The notes under the pieces: generated by a model
The model's database searches: none
What the model was told of the DNA's origin: nothing
The model's input: the letters and a program-made list of their open reading frames with translations, nothing else
Translations under genes and position numbers: made by a program
DNA from: Chamaecrista fasciculata
Lineage: Eukaryota; Streptophyta; Magnoliopsida; Fabales; Fabaceae
Assembly (NCBI GenBank): GCA_003254925.1
Contig: QANZ01004938.1
Span: 113,680-177,679 of the forward strand
Reading direction: 5' to 3'
Length of the DNA stretch: 64,000 bases
Part shown: positions 46,099-60,258 of the stretch, one piece after another
Numbering within the stretch: position 1 is the first letter of the stretch
Layout of the letters: each line of letters begins with the position of its first letter

Positions 46099-48642
46099 CT
46101 ATGATTCTTGCAATTGACCATCGTCACCTTGCTCTTCTTCTTTCTCAATTCCAGATTCTTCAACATTCTTTTCACTAAATTTTAAGCGAAGTGGTCGTCC
46201 CATTAATTCCTGCAAGGCCATGCCCGAAGGATAAAATACTTTTTCTTTCAGCATTAAAACCAAGACTGAAGTAAAGGAAAATACTACCCATTAACTCAAA
46301 AATGAGAAAGAAAAACATGAGGAAAACAATCAAACATCATAGTCAATTCGATTCTAGTGAGACTACGAGATTTAACTTCTAACATAGAGCTGTTAAAATG
46401 GAAGAAAAACTTACTGAGGACTTCTGTTGGTTTAATTATGAAAGCGATATTGAATTTTCCTCGAAATTGATCATGCACACCTAAAGAGGAACCAATGCAT
46501 GCATCCATATATATATGTGTGTGTGTGGTGTTACACAGAAGGCACAGGGCCTTGGATAAGGAAGTGGAAAAAGAGATGAAACAGGGATTGGATCTTCGAA
46601 TACATCTCATATATATCAAGCACAGAAACTGACTCATGCCATGTAACGTATAAGCTCAATATGTTACATTGCAATTTCTCATGATGCTATGCTGTTTATA
46701 AAAGATGAACACACTTAATTCTTAGAGACAGTGAGCATCTAGAAGATGATAATTAGTTACCTTGCCGTCCAAACTAGAAATGGCAGCCTCTGCTTCGTCC
46801 TTTGTAGGAAAAGAAACAAATCCATACCCAGCGGATCTTCCAGAAGGGCTGTCAAAGACAACCCTGGCCGAAACTGGTGCTTTGAAATTCTGCGTGAAGA
46901 ATTCTCTGAGATGGGTAGATCTTGCTTTCCAAGCAAGATTCGAAGCATAAATTATATGGCGTGACTCGACGGCAGGGGGACTTGGAGGACGGGGAGGAGG
47001 AGGCTTCTTGAATCTCTTAGCAAGCTCCACCCTTATTATCCGGCCTGACAATTCCTAGTATGCACAACTTTGAGTCAATAAATATGTTTCAAGGCAGATT
47101 TTAGATCATACATTCTTAGTAATATTTCTCAAGTTACTTATCATTCAACTTTGACACTCTCTGATATATGTCAAAGTTTCACCAAGACCTTTGAGAACAC
47201 ACTGGAAGGAAGTTAAACATTTCAAGATGTCCAAAATACTTTGCACGGGGCAATTCATGGGCTAAAGCCATTTACTCAATCATTCAATCATATCACAAAT
47301 CAAAGTGATCATATTGTTAGTACACTCTTTCCTTTTGCATCAAAGGTGTTGTGTCCACTTACATGACAGTAGAAAGATGCTGAAGAAGCCATCATAGGTC
47401 AAACCCAAGCTTTTTAGTACTCTTGAGTCTTGATTATACAAAGTCCTAAGTCCTACCCATTGGCAGACAAGTTTTTACATACTACATTTAATTGAATCTT
47501 GAATAACCAAAGCCAATATTTTCTTATACAAGTACTAGAATCCCTGTCACAAATCGTTAACATCACTGACCATTTACTAACTAATTAATTACTATTTCCC
47601 CTGGCTTGTGCATGCTCTAGTACTTGTATAAGAAAATGGGTAATGATACAAAGCAATGGGTAGACAGAGCAACTACATTTTTTCACTTAAATTTGGCACG
47701 ATTTTTAATAAAATGTGATTAAAAAAATAAAAATCAAATCAAATAAAAAATTAAAGTGGAGAGAGAAATAAACAAAATAACCATGGACTCTGGCACTCGC
47801 ATGTTTTCTACCTTTACCCTCTTTCATATTCCTTTAGAATGACACTCTGAACTAACAAATCAATTCTACTCTTTCAAAGGATGAGAATCAAATAGCACTG
47901 AACAGAATTCATAATGGAGTTTCCCAATTTCTGATGGCACAATTCAATGTACATACCAAAATATGAAAGGGTTTCACATTTCCATTTTCAAAGATGTTAG
48001 TCAGAAATAAAGTTGTCGGACCAAACACATAAAAAGAAGAGTAGTAATAAATTTACAGAGAAGCAACTCACATGAGAGTCAAATTTATCAATAACAGCCT
48101 GAGCCTCTTCCCCGGAAGCCATCGTGACGAAGGCAAATCCCCTGCTCCTCCCATTTTTGCTTTTTATAATCTATTACAATCAGAAAAAAAAAAAAAAAAA
48201 AAAAANAAAAAAAAAAAAAAAAACCCCAACATTCAAAATCACATAATCAAAGAAAGAAGAAAAAAAAAAGGGGGCGAAGAAATTGAAAAACCTCGACGTC
48301 GATTACAGTTCCGCATTGACGGAAGAGGTTCTTGATGTCGATGGCGGAGTGGGACCAGGGCAAATTAAAGACGTAGAGCTTCTTCTTGATGTTGGGTTCG
48401 AGGGTTTGGTCTTCAGTGGGTGCTTCTTGGAGGGCAGAGCATAGTTCGAAGCAAAGCATAGAGGTGGAGATGGTGGGAGAATGGGAGGGAGAGAAGACGG
48501 AAATGTGGGAAAGAGGGAAGAGAGAAGCGGAGACATTATTGAGCTTGATGGAGTCGAGTGGTTTGGGAGACAAACAGTGCTTATTACAACATCGGAGTGA
48601 CGCGAAGGCTTTGAGACTCAGAGCTGACTCTAGAGTCGCCAT
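46099..48642 (-). CDS. Chloroplast ribonucleoprotein-like protein, two RRMs
   Basis: Four exons, 48642-48292, 48170-48072, 47054-46761 and 46209-46099, give 284 residues. Residues 1 to about 65 are serine-rich, poor in acidic residues and begin MATLESALSLKAF, as in plastid transit peptides. RRM1 (about 88-165) has LYVFNLPW and GRSRGFAFVTM; RRM2 (about 185-264) has IIYASNLAW and GRSAGYGFVSF. A KKPPPPRPPSPP linker separates them; the tail is acidic (EKEEEQGDDGQ). This is the build of cpRNPs (28-33 kDa ribonucleoproteins) that stabilise and help edit plastid RNAs; that role is inferred. Intron 1 contains a poly-A run with a single N (48206); intron 2 holds a small inverted repeat. Confidence 0.88.
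47520..47635. repeat. Perfect 19-bp inverted repeat in cpRNP intron
   Basis: tttcttatacaagtactag (47520-47538) is matched exactly in inverse at 47617-47635, with a 78-bp loop. It may be a tiny MITE or simply a chance foldback; no target duplication was found. Confidence 0.65.
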
Positions 48643-49598
48643 TGAAAGAAACGGGTTGGAGATAGACGGAGGATAAGATTAAGGGGCTATATTATATTGG
48701 ATATTCTTAACATTTTTTCATTTTTTCCGTAACTTTCAACTTTTTTTCTTGTTTTTTACCCAAATCTTAAAAAATGAAATAAATGTTAGAGTATACATGA
48801 ATGAATTGACACTTTTATTGATCTATCTCCGACTCACTTTTTTATCTCTTTTCTAACAAGATTGTTTTTGAAAGACATAATTTTTATTTGTACATATGGA
48901 AGTAGAAATTGATTTCTTTTTTTTTATCAAAAAATTTCTTGCTAGATAGAGATGATAAAATAGAATGGACAAGATTAATGTATATTAACTAGTTATATTA
49001 TTCTCAAATTAAGTTTAAAATATCTAAATTGGACTTTCAGTCCAATATTTGAGTTGAGATATTAATTAATTGTACATCTTGTAGAGATTAAATAGAATGT
49101 TTTTTTTTTCGAATATAAGAAGACAGAATCTAACTTTTCATTACTGGATTAGATCTCAAAATTGATTTATATATGATGAAAAGAAAAGAAAAGAAAAGAA
49201 AATAGTTTATTAATTACTCATTGTTTAACATTAACTAGCAAGTTGTGGAATGATAAGGTAACACGGAGAGAAGGGAATCTAGCATACGAAGGTGCAAAAG
49301 CAGGAGGACACATGGATGGTCTCTCGTGAATTTTCCCGCCTATCTTGCCATTCACAGTACACCAAGGAAATTAAAGCAAGAAACACATCTTTCGAGACAT
49401 ATGCTGAGCACAGTGTGAAAGTGCTCCTAATGTCAAAACCCTTTATCTCTTGCACAAGAGCTAGCTAGCTTTTAAGTAGGCATGATGAGGGGATCCAATG
49501 AAAAGAAGCAACAAATTAGCGCGTGGGGTAAGGTGATATTATAGAAAAGCTACAAACCCTGAAATCCTGTATCTATCCATTTGAAAGTAGATTAAAAA
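48643..49598. other. Divergent promoter region, cpRNP-like and tetraspanin
   Basis: The two genes point away from each other across 956 bp, so both promoters must lie here. An AGAAA-type pentanucleotide tract is at about 49178-49203. No clear TATA box can be assigned. Confidence 0.5.
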
Positions 49599-51370
49599 AT
49601 GGCACTGAGCAACAAGGTGATCGGAGGGATAAACTTGGTGGGGGTGATTCTGGCGATCCCAATCATCGGAGCGGGAATCTGGCTAACCAACGAGCCCGCA
49701 AACTCGTGTGTGAAGACCCTCCAATGGCCGTTCTTCATACTGGGAGTTCTGATTCTGGTGGTGGCTGTAGCCGGCTTCATTGGTGCCTTCTGGAGAATCA
49801 CGTGGCTCCTCATTCTGTACATGGTGACCATGTTGGTGCTCATCGTTCTGATGCTGTGTTTGGTGGTGTTCGTGTACATGGTCACCCTCCGAGGTCACGG
49901 CGTCATCGAACCCAATCGCTCTTACTTGGAGTACCGACTTGACGACTTCTCTCCCTGGCTGCGTCGAAGGGTGAGGAGTTCGTATAAATGGGATGCCATT
50001 CGAAGCTGCCTGAGTACCACCACTATGTGTGCTGAGTTGAACCAGAGTTTTCGGATGCCTCAGGACTTCTTTAACGCCCATCTCACTCCCATGCAGGTAC
50101 TACTTCTCCCTCTTCTATTTTTACTTCATTTTTGTTGCTAATTAATCTCGTCTTCCCCTACGGCTACCTTCTTAACTAGCTACCCAGGGTTCAAGATTCT
50201 TCAAACCATACTCAACATGTTATATACTCATAACCTTTTTCCCTTTATTTCTCTTTTCTTCTTTTTAACGCAACAAACAAACAAAAAATTAGATACAACA
50301 AAATCTAATGTTTATAACATGACTATTTTTAATCAACTTCTTATTGGCATTATTTAATAGATAAGTGATAAAAATATAACATTTTTCAGTGATGACTATT
50401 TGTTGGAGATTTTTCATGAGGAAACATAGGCTCTATCCGGTGTTTAGATTGGACAGTAACTACAAAGGGGGCACTAGAGTTGGGATATGTAAATTTTGAA
50501 TGTTCAATAATCAATATAGTTAGAAATAGGGAATAGTGGTAGTCAAAATAATTAATTAAAGTGATGCATAATTAGTTATGAGGTAATTACTAATTAGTGA
50601 GGTATTAGTGGGATGCTAGTGGATTCTGACAATATATATCACTATATTCGAAGTGATTATCAAGAATTGAACTAGTATTAGATCTTGGAAACTAAATTAA
50701 ATACAAATGTGTCATTATTATGAATTTTTATTAAACTTAAGGTTTTAAATTTATTCTTAATATTTGATACATAGATTAGTTTATGATGCAAAGTTTGATT
50801 ATTGACATGGGATGCAATGGGTCATAAACCAATAAGATAATGATACGTGGAAGAGTTAGTCGTATGTAACACATGATGTGATTCTATACACAATTTTAAT
50901 TATTTTGATTGGTTAAAAAATATTATTATTTTATTATTTTTCAACATTAAATTAATGATATCTTACCTTGAGCAGTCATTATTTAGCAAAGAAAAATCCA
51001 ATAATAACAAAGCCGAGAGAGATGTAATGATTTGAGTTTGAATTTGAGAATGGTGCAGTCAGGATGCTGTAAGCCCCCAACACAATGTGCGTACACATTT
51101 GTGAACCCAACGTACTGGATTAGCCCCATCGACACTGCTGCTGACATGGACTGCCTTCAATGGACCAACGACCAGACTCAACTCTGTTATAACTGCGACT
51201 CCTGCAAGGCTGGCGTTTTGGCCACTCTCAGAAAAGAGTGGAAGCGAGCCAATGTCGTTTTGATCATCACTCTCATCGCTTTGGTTGCCGTTTACCTCTT
51301 TGGCTGCTGTGCCTTTAGGAATGCCAAGACCGACGAGATCTTCCGCAAATACAAGCAAGGCTATACCTGA
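49599..51370 (+). CDS. Tetraspanin, TET8-like
   Basis: Two exons, 49599-50096 and 51059-51370, give 269 residues. Four transmembrane helices are evident at about 7-29, 42-65, 72-97 and 226-249. The large extracellular loop lies between helices 3 and 4 and contains the plant tetraspanin signature GCCKPP (168-173) and further paired cysteines (CYNCDSC). A short cytoplasmic tail ends RKYKQGYT. The family organises membrane microdomains; TET8 itself marks plant exosome-like vesicles. Membership in the TET7/8/9 branch is judged from layout and motifs. The intron (962 bp) begins ATGCAG|GTACTA and ends GTGCAG|TCAGG, just before GCC. Confidence 0.93.
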
Positions 51371-54300
51371 TTACTACTCCTATGTATTTATTTCAAGTGA
51401 TCCTAGCTACGTAATTAAGGTTAGATACTAGTGATCCACCTTTATTATTAATTAATTTGGTTCTTGCTTCTTCTCTCTCCCTCTCTTTTACTGAAAAGAT
51501 GTTTGGTCTTTTTATGAGTACACAATTCAAAAAAAGTTAAACTTTCAAGGACTTCGCGTGATTTGCGCGGAGAGACAGACCACCGAAAGATGTGTTTTTC
51601 TCGGGTTACGTACTAACACAATTCATTTATCACTTTAATCAGAGGATTCTTTTGGGGTTTCTCATCGATCTCCGTTTGTGCTTCATTTATTGATGCGATA
51701 TTTCTTTAATCAGATTTTCGCCATTCAAGAAAGTGATTCGATTTGGATTATTGTAATCAAACAAGCGTACCTGCGTAAGTTTTTCATTGGCTTCATTGCC
51801 TTTACTTACTTTCAACGTATATTTGACCTTGACTGATTAAGACATTGTTTTGTAGAAATTAAAGTACTTACTTTCAGGCCAAAAAAAAAAGTCATAAAAA
51901 AAGGGGGGAAATTTATATGTCAAGCTATAAGTTTAATATTAATTCATACGTTGAAATTTATGTATGGTGAAATATTTTATATTTATTTTAAAATATGAAT
52001 ATAACTCTCGAGATTATAGAACAATAAAATAAATAGCGTTGTTTAGAACACAAGATTAACCTAAAATGATTAAGAAAAGTTTTATTAGTATGGCTTGTCC
52101 TCTTTTGTTGTTCTTTGGCATGGAAATCAGATTCAGAACATGCCACAGTAAAAAGATATAGTTAAGTGCATATACCATGCATATATAGACGCACATTACA
52201 TGAATTGAAGCATGTATAATAAAGCGCACCACGCAGCATCTAGATATTGAGCCTCGTCTCTCATTTGATTTAATCATGAGAGATGCAGGGTAGGGATATA
52301 TCATAAAGCCCATGAAGAAATCAGGCTTGACTCCTGAGACCTACGCGTAAGCAGAGCAGGCATATAAAGTTTGTGTCATGAGTAAAACTAAAAAGCCCAA
52401 AACAGAAACTTGCATTCAAACTATTTCTTCACTCTGTCCAAAAAAAAAAACTACTTCTTCACACGCTTTGGGACTTGAGAGACCGACAATCCTTGGTTCT
52501 TTCTTCCCACCTTTGGCTTCCCCTAATTCCTCAAACTCAATCCCATTACGAAATACATCGTATCTATATACTAGGATAACTTCAAATTAATTAGATCTGT
52601 GAGCTCTCGTACGTTGTTAATCACCTAAACTCTGTCATGTCATGTCCTATCTTGTCAAGGTTTTCTTAACATAAAGACCCTACATTATGGGGAATCCGGG
52701 CTTTCCTTGCGTATCTCACTATTCATCCTACATCTCACAAAATGATTTTACAGTCATATATACATATATTCTGACTTCTGACACCCAACAAACCCACTTA
52801 CCCCACAAAGTTGAAGTTTATGGAAGCTTGTGTACAAGTGGTAAACGCGTCAATGTGTGACCAGTCAGCGTTAGGGACCTAGTACCCTCCAATTGGCCGG
52901 TGTCTATTAAAAATGTAGTAGTCCTAAAATTACGATTTTGTCTTTAAATATTAAAAACGTTTTTTTTATCTTTAATTTCTTATAAACATAAATTATTTAA
53001 TTCTTATTTTTCAAGAATAATTGATCTCGGTTAAAAAATATTAATCATTAAAAAAATACATTTTCAACATATATCTAATTTATTAAAATAAGTCTTAGAC
53101 TTTATCTTAGTCGTTGAGAAGGGTTAAAGAGCTGTGTGAGAATATATGTCTTTGCTTTAGGCTAAAAGAAATATAAAATTGATTCCCCTCCTCTCCTACT
53201 CCTAGTCACAATTGTCAATGGTAAGGTTATTACTTCGTACAAGCACCAAACTCTACGCCCAAAACTTGGGTCATCATTGGAATCAAGTACTCTCTTGATT
53301 CCTCTATCTCAATATTCTCTTACCACGCTAGCTAGAGAATATCTTGGAAAGTATCTTCAACACCACACATTCATTTCTATTCATCAATGACACCCTTGAC
53401 TGATGAGTTGACTCTATATCTGAATTTTTGTCATAAAATAATTACCATCGATCACACCTTGATGAAATCAATTATGGGCATGGATTAAGCCCTAACCTTC
53501 ATTCCCTTCTCGTATAATATTTGGTTCAGCACAATTAATCTGGTTTTCACTTTTTCATGCCATTTCGCTCACTCACCATGAAAACAAACACATCACATTC
53601 TTCCTTAACAGGCTATGAAAGTTCTGATTCAAAATGCTGCTTTTGATTTGGACAAGATATGAATGAGCAGTGATGAGCAATTGGACATGACAAATGAAGT
53701 TGTAGCTGAAAAATATCAGTCTAGTCACTGTAGCAGGAATTAATGAATACAATCACAGAACCATGTCGATCTACCAATACTAGGGAAGAGAGAGAGAGAG
53801 AGAGAGGCAAAATGTTCATAAAATGAAGTTATATAGGCACAATCAAATTTTTTATGTAGTAAATTATGGAAGCAATTGATATGTCTTCGTCTGTGTGCCT
53901 TCCCTCTCTTTCCCTCCAAATACTCCCTTTGTCTCTCGACTCTTCATTCATCGGTGACATCAACGTGTCATCTTTTCATAGCTCTCAATTTCAGTAACAA
54001 CATTTTTTAAATCGAGCCAGCTCTTAAATATATATATATATATGAAAAAAGTCAGACTTAATTCAGAAATATTACCCTTTAAAATATGCATGCATCTAAT
54101 CTTGAGTGAACCAAGTGCATGTATCAAACCCTGGATATATATGCAAAGAATCAGGGCTGCGATTAATGCATGTGGCACTAGATAATATCAAATATTAAAA
54201 AATAATAGTAATAATAATAAAGAAGCTTAAGTGAGTGTGGGAATAAAACGTGGAAGAAACTCCAAAAATAACATATTATAAATGCTGTAAAGTGTAAATT

Positions 54301-57300
54301 TTATAATAGGAATAAATTAAATTCGAGCATAAAAAGGTGAAACTTGTTGAGAATTTTAGAGGCATGTATATAGATACAGATAATAATTAATTACTTATAG
54401 CCTTGACCCGTGTGTTGTGGGGAGACGACTAGCAAAACGTTTGCATCCTGCCTGCCTCACAAAGTTTTATAATATATTGCACAATTTTAAATTTTTACTA
54501 ATTTTTTCCATTCATTTATTTTATCAAGCATCTTAGATATTTTTTTAAAATAAAACAAGATGATCCCCATAATTTCATTTCCGTGCCCGTGCAAGCTTCC
54601 CTTCGTAAGTCCCTTATCCTCTTCCCCATGGGCCCACCAAACAGTTCTTGGCCCATCCAATTTGTGGATGGCCAAGCCAATCTTGTTTCTTATCCACTTG
54701 GGGCTTCAAACATCGAACATTGGGGTCACCCCTCTCCAGATAAAAACATAAACAATAGGATTTTCTCTTCTTCAAATTCATATTTTAGTCCTTATATTTT
54801 TTAGTGTTATCATTTTAGTCCTTTTTTTTCAAAAATTCATGACTTGTTACAAATTTCCAATGTACAACTTAATCCCGAAAAGGACTGAACTACAATAAAC
54901 TATAAATTTTCAAAGATTAAATTGATTATTCAAAAATTTTAAGGACTAAAATAGTAACATCTATATAATTCAATGGTTAAATTGATAGTTTACTAATGTT
55001 GTCTTTTCTTTTTCAAGTACTTTATCTACACACCCCAAGTGGTTCTTTCTCTAGTTTGACATTTGCAAATGAATTATGAATCATTTAATCTAGATGTTCA
55101 CGGAAACTTACTCGAAAGGAAAGGACATACAAGAGTGATTAAAAACCCTTGTCTAATTAATTAACGTCATGAGCCATGAATATACTACTACGTACAGATG
55201 GTTTGTAGATACAAATGGAGTACGTAGAAAAATACATATATATATATTGGTGAGTAGGTATTTTTGGTAACTTGAGGGGAGACGAAAGAAGCAATGATGG
55301 GTAGGCACATAGAAAGCAAAGGACCCCACTTAGAAGATGATGAAGCGAGATAAGTAAGCAGCATGGTGCGGGCATGAAAGAAGGTCGGGTCTAACTTACT
55401 TTTGCTTTGTCTATTATCATGATGAACATGTTTAAGAGTTAGCAAATCGATGACATCATGGCCTAAGCCAAGTTGATTAAGTTGGGACCCATGTGAAAAA
55501 GAAAAGAAAAAAAAAATAATACAGGTTTTTAATGACTCTCTTTAAGTGAAGGGTGCACATTTGATGAGGATAGCATGATAGAGAAACCCAATTCCCCCTT
55601 ATCATGCATTTAAAGTTTGTCTTTCTTTTTTATTTTATTTATTTAAATATTTAATTTATTCAGAGAGAGAGAGAGAGAGTTGTAACTTGGTATGAATAAG
55701 TTAATTATATATTAAAAAGTTGAAAAGGTTGGGGTTTATACGGGGATGACATCAAAAGAAAGGAGGTAATGAAAGAGTAGGCAAAGTAGATGGTGGAGAG
55801 TGAAAGATGCACATTTATATCTATCCACCCACTACTTTTTTTTCTAGATTAATAATGTGCATGCAGTATGTATGTATAGTGAAAAAATAAGAAAAAAGGT
55901 GTGTGAGATTATTTTATGTATATACCGCTTGGATGGAGAATGTCTAAAGGCATTTTGATTTATTTGGAGCAAGGTGTGTTTTGAGGGAGAGGGAATATTT
56001 TTATTAAAGGTAGAGATCAGCGTTGGTTTCTTAATTTGTTTTTTTAAGCAATGCTTTCATGACCAGAATTTGAAGAATATATTGAATAATTATCGAGGAG
56101 AAATAAGAAATAGGTATTATTCTTGGGGGACATGGTATGGGAAGTTTGTTAGTTAGCAACTAACATTGCTTCCAAGTAGGTCCAAATGTTGAATTTGATA
56201 ATTTGTTTTTTTATTTATCTATAAATGTTAAGAAATTTAAAAGTTATTGTTTAAAAGAGGAGAATGCTGTGGCGTGTAACGCTGGAGTTGGAGGGGTGCG
56301 GTGAAATAGCTGGAACTTTCATGGCAACGTGTCAAATGGTCTCACCCTAAGTAAAGGACAAAGCCACGCGTCACTTGACAGTGGGTACTACCCAAACTTC
56401 AAGATTCACAATTTATGTGAAAAAAAATACTAATAAACAAGTACAAGGACCACTCCACGTGTTACAACAACAACCTACTCAACGTATCACGTTGTTATGC
56501 CTTCGCTGGAGATCACACGGACACGAGTTTTGGGCAACACCAACAAACGACCCTCCAAAGTTCTGAAACGACGACCCAAATTAATTAAACGACTCTAACC
56601 AAAAAAGAGGGCAAACGAGTCACGTGTGAAGCAGTCATTTCTCTCCTGAGTCCTCCTCCACGTTAAACGTGTTGGAAAAACGGTGGGTCCAAAAGTTAAA
56701 TCACACGAGAAAGATCAAAATATTCAAGTACACAAACGCAAAGCGAAAGAGAAAAAAAGAAACAACCGCGTGACACGACACATAACGGCCTTTAGCTCAA
56801 TCAGGAATGCGTATGATCCTCGATAACCCTATCCAACGACGACGATGATACTAAGGAAAACGGATGCATCTAATTCAACTCATGCCATGGCCATTTATGA
56901 ACTTGATGAAAGCAAGTCCACATAAAACGTTCCCGGTCAAAAGTCAAAACCGGCGAACTTTATAAAATCTAATTGAGTTCATTTATAAATGATCAAACAA
57001 TATTTCAAGAGATCAGCGCCGTTGGTGGATGATGCCTAATTGCAGCCGTTGATGAAAAATAGATGATGGTCCACATCGTATGAATACCCATGTAGTACGT
57101 AACCGCCCACATTATTATTAAAAATGTATAGAATAATTTTTTAAAAAATATACAAGTATATTTCTATTCATAGAGGGGCGGCTGACCTATCTCTGTTTTC
57201 GAGAACCAATACGTCTCGCTTTCACCCCCACCAATTAATCTCTGCCACGCGGACAAACTGACGACCCGAACCTTGACCCGCCCCACAGATGCCGGCTGCA

Positions 57301-57772
57301 GTGGGCTCCACTGGATTGTAACTTGAAGGTTAAAACTTAACATGAAGAAAATTTACCAATGCCAGATATGCAAAGCATGGAAAAAGATATAGTATAGTAA
57401 AATCACTTCTTTCACCATTCCTTATATAGACATTCCACCGATTCCCAAACAGTAGTAAGCTTTGCCCTCATTACCCTAACTTTAGGAATATTTACATTCC
57501 AACCTCAAAACTTAAGTATAATTGACTCCAGAAACCCAACCTATGATAATTTATAACTTTTGATGACTCATTCTTTGCTAAACACAGCATTGTTTTCATT
57601 ACCAACTATTTCACAATATCTTATTGTGCCTACTGTTTTTTTCTCAACCTATTGGATGGAGTTTTGGTATATACAAGGTAGAAAAGTAGAGAAACTAGAA
57701 AGCATTACTAGTATAGGACTGACTGAGAGGGGCATTATAACAAATAAAATTAAATACTGACTGACTATCTAT
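51371..57772. other. Large intergenic region, 6.4 kb
   Basis: Tetraspanin 3' flank, then AT-rich sequence with (GA)n at 53789-53808 and 55661-55678. A degenerate fold-back repeat is at about 54800-54960. From about 56240 to 57350 the sequence is less AT-rich and carries many ACGT cores. I find no gene or RNA. Confidence 0.5.
54800..54960. mobile_element. Degenerate fold-back repeat
   Basis: gttatcattttagtcctt at about 54806 is mirrored by aaggactaaaatagtaac at about 54941-54958. Such 'ttttagtcctt' ends resemble the long-TIR elements in this window. No target duplication seen. Confidence 0.45.
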
Positions 57773-58784
57773 CTAGTATTGTATCATTAGTCCTCCCATT
57801 GGGGCTCTGTGTGGAATCCCCTTTCTTCTCTTGGCCGTTCTGTAATTCACCGAAGTCGGCGGCGGAGTCGAAGGCGTGAAGCTGTGAAGCCTCCCGTTCA
57901 TCTGGCGGCTATGGCTGCTGGTGCTGGTACTGCTGCCGTAGGAATCCTCCGACTCCGACGCCATTGCCGCCGCCGACCGCTTCTTCTTCTGGAAATTCCG
58001 GGAAGTCCCGACAATCTGCAAAATCCAAATCTCGAATCAGGATTGAATTGAAAAAGGAAGTTTGAAAAGAATGAAATCAAATGGGGAATTGATTGATTGA
58101 TTGTTACCTTGCAACCGAGAGAACAGAAACGGTAGGAATCAAGGAGGCTACGCTCGCAGACTTCGCAGGTGTTGGTAACGCCTTTTCCGGGCCTAGGCTG
58201 AGGCCTCTCGTTCAAGAAGACCACTCTAGCGCTGTTGATAATGTAGGTCTGGACGCCAGAAATGTCCAGAACCTTCTGAATCTCATTCACACGAATGACA
58301 TCGTGATAGGAAGACCTCCTTATCTGTCCACCACCGAAATCAAAACTTGAGTTCATTCAAATCAAATCAAATCTGAGAAAGTAAAAAAGAATGGGGGGAA
58401 TGTGAAGAAAAGGAAACCTGAATAGCACGATGGTCTTTGTGATGAGAGAGGCAGAGAGAGCAGAGAGCACCGTTCATACAGTCCAAGCAATACATATTGC
58501 ATTCGCTCTTGTGAGAATCGGCGTGAAGCTTACATTGAACGAAGAAGCTCTCTCTAAGAAGAGGCTTCAACCATGGAGGCCACCTGTTATCCTCCTCATC
58601 GGGACCTCCAGCACCCTATTTCAAAATTTCACAGCAGATGAATCAATCAATGGAATGAATAATGAATCAATTGAAAAAACAGAGGAGAATGGAAGAAAAG
58701 CAGGGCTATGAGGAAATCTACCATGATTCTTCTGTTCTTGGGCTTAATCTCTCTGACAGCAGTGTCGTGAGATTCAATGGCCAT
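57773..58784 (-). CDS. PLATZ zinc-binding transcription factor
   Basis: Four exons, 58784-58722, 58615-58418, 58323-58108 and 58015-57773, give 239 residues. After [19 protein letters not shown] comes the PLATZ domain: [35 protein letters not shown] and [20 protein letters not shown], then [17 protein letters not shown] and [20 protein letters not shown]. The many Cys and His residues are the zinc ligands of this plant-specific family, which binds A/T-rich DNA. The C-terminal 80 residues are serine-rich with a [11 protein letters not shown] basic patch. Length is usual for the family. The leader has two (GA)n tracts (58808-58827 and 58898-58913). Confidence 0.94.
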
Positions 58785-60258
58785 GAGGATGAATAAATGA
58801 GAGATTTTCGAGAGAGAGAGAGAAAGAGATGAGTGAGAGTGAAGAGAAGGGAGGGAATGGGTTTATTGTAGAAGGAGAAGGGAGGCGGTAGAATGTGTAG
58901 AGAGAGAGAGAGAGGGAAAGATTGAAGAAAAAAGAGAGAAGGGAGGTCGTTCTTATCCGCACAAAGTCCACACCCAAACCTAGTTCCGAACCTAGTTCCC
59001 AACCTAAACCTACTTACATACGTTTCCTCCAAGCAACTCACCTCCTCCCTTCCCTTTTTTCCTTTTTTATAATATTTAATCTTTTTCCTTTTCTTCTATA
59101 TTTCTAATCTCTATTTTGTTCTCATTCTCTGTTTGCTTTTATTATATGATTTTTCAAAAAAGAAAAACATATTTGTTTAAATGCCTACATTAATTCTCGT
59201 GCGAAAATCTTATCATGATTCTTGACTGATATTTTTGAGTAAGTTTAAGAGGTAAAGTTTAATTCTGGACATAAAATATAATGATTGATGTTGTATAATT
59301 ATAACTATTAATATAATTTAATGTTAAAAATAATAAAAAAATAATAATTTTTTTAACTAATTAAATCAGTGTATGGAGTCACATCATAACTAACTCTTCC
59401 AATTATTAGCTTATAACTCATTACGTCTCATGTCAAAGAATCCAACTTTACCTTCCCCGATATTCCTTTTATACTTGATTGTTTTGCAATTTTATGTATA
59501 TCACTACAGTTTCTAGAGATTTGCTTTGGAATGTCGACACACCTTCTCTCCCTCTCAAAAAAGAGAAAATTATATCACATTCGAAAAAAAAATGAAGAAA
59601 TATGAGATACGTTGGAGAATTTGAACTTCTCTCCCTCAGACCCTGATTTTTTTTTTATCTATTTTCTTCGTTTCATAATTAATTAGAATATCTATTTTTT
59701 TTATCTATTTTCTTCGTTTTAAAATTAATTAGAATTAGAATATCTATTTTCTAACGCTACAACGGTTAGTAGTCAATACATTTTGTAATAAATTGAACGC
59801 GTTTAATTTAATTCACGTATCTAATTTCAAACTCATATGATGTTAAATTAATTTATGTTAAAATAAATATATATTATTTTCTTTTACAACAGAATCTTAA
59901 AAATTTATTAAGATTTAGTATGTTGACCTTTCTAGATATTGACATAAATGACATTAATATTCATAATAATACTTTTCATTATACTACCATATATTGGATT
60001 TTCTTTTTACTTTTAAGTTGACTGGTATATATATTACCATATTAGTATTGTGAAATAAAGGTACTTTAAAAATAATATCGTACTTATATTTATATTTTGG
60101 AAATACTTTTAGATACTTATAAAATATAAAATTTATATTTTTTTTACGAAATATAAATGTATTTCTATCTAATTTTTATTTTTGTTGTAGCATAAAATTT
60201 TGTTTTTTAAAATTGGTAAATAAAACATTCATATTTTACAAGAAAATCATATAAATTT
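58785..60258. other. PLATZ promoter side and AT-rich intergenic sequence
   Basis: No gene beyond PLATZ is supported. 59130-60250 is very AT-rich. Confidence 0.5.

Noticed and set aside
49683..50081. Antisense frame of 132 codons
   Set aside because: Shadow of the tetraspanin first exon; histidine and glutamine runs come from the complementary codons.
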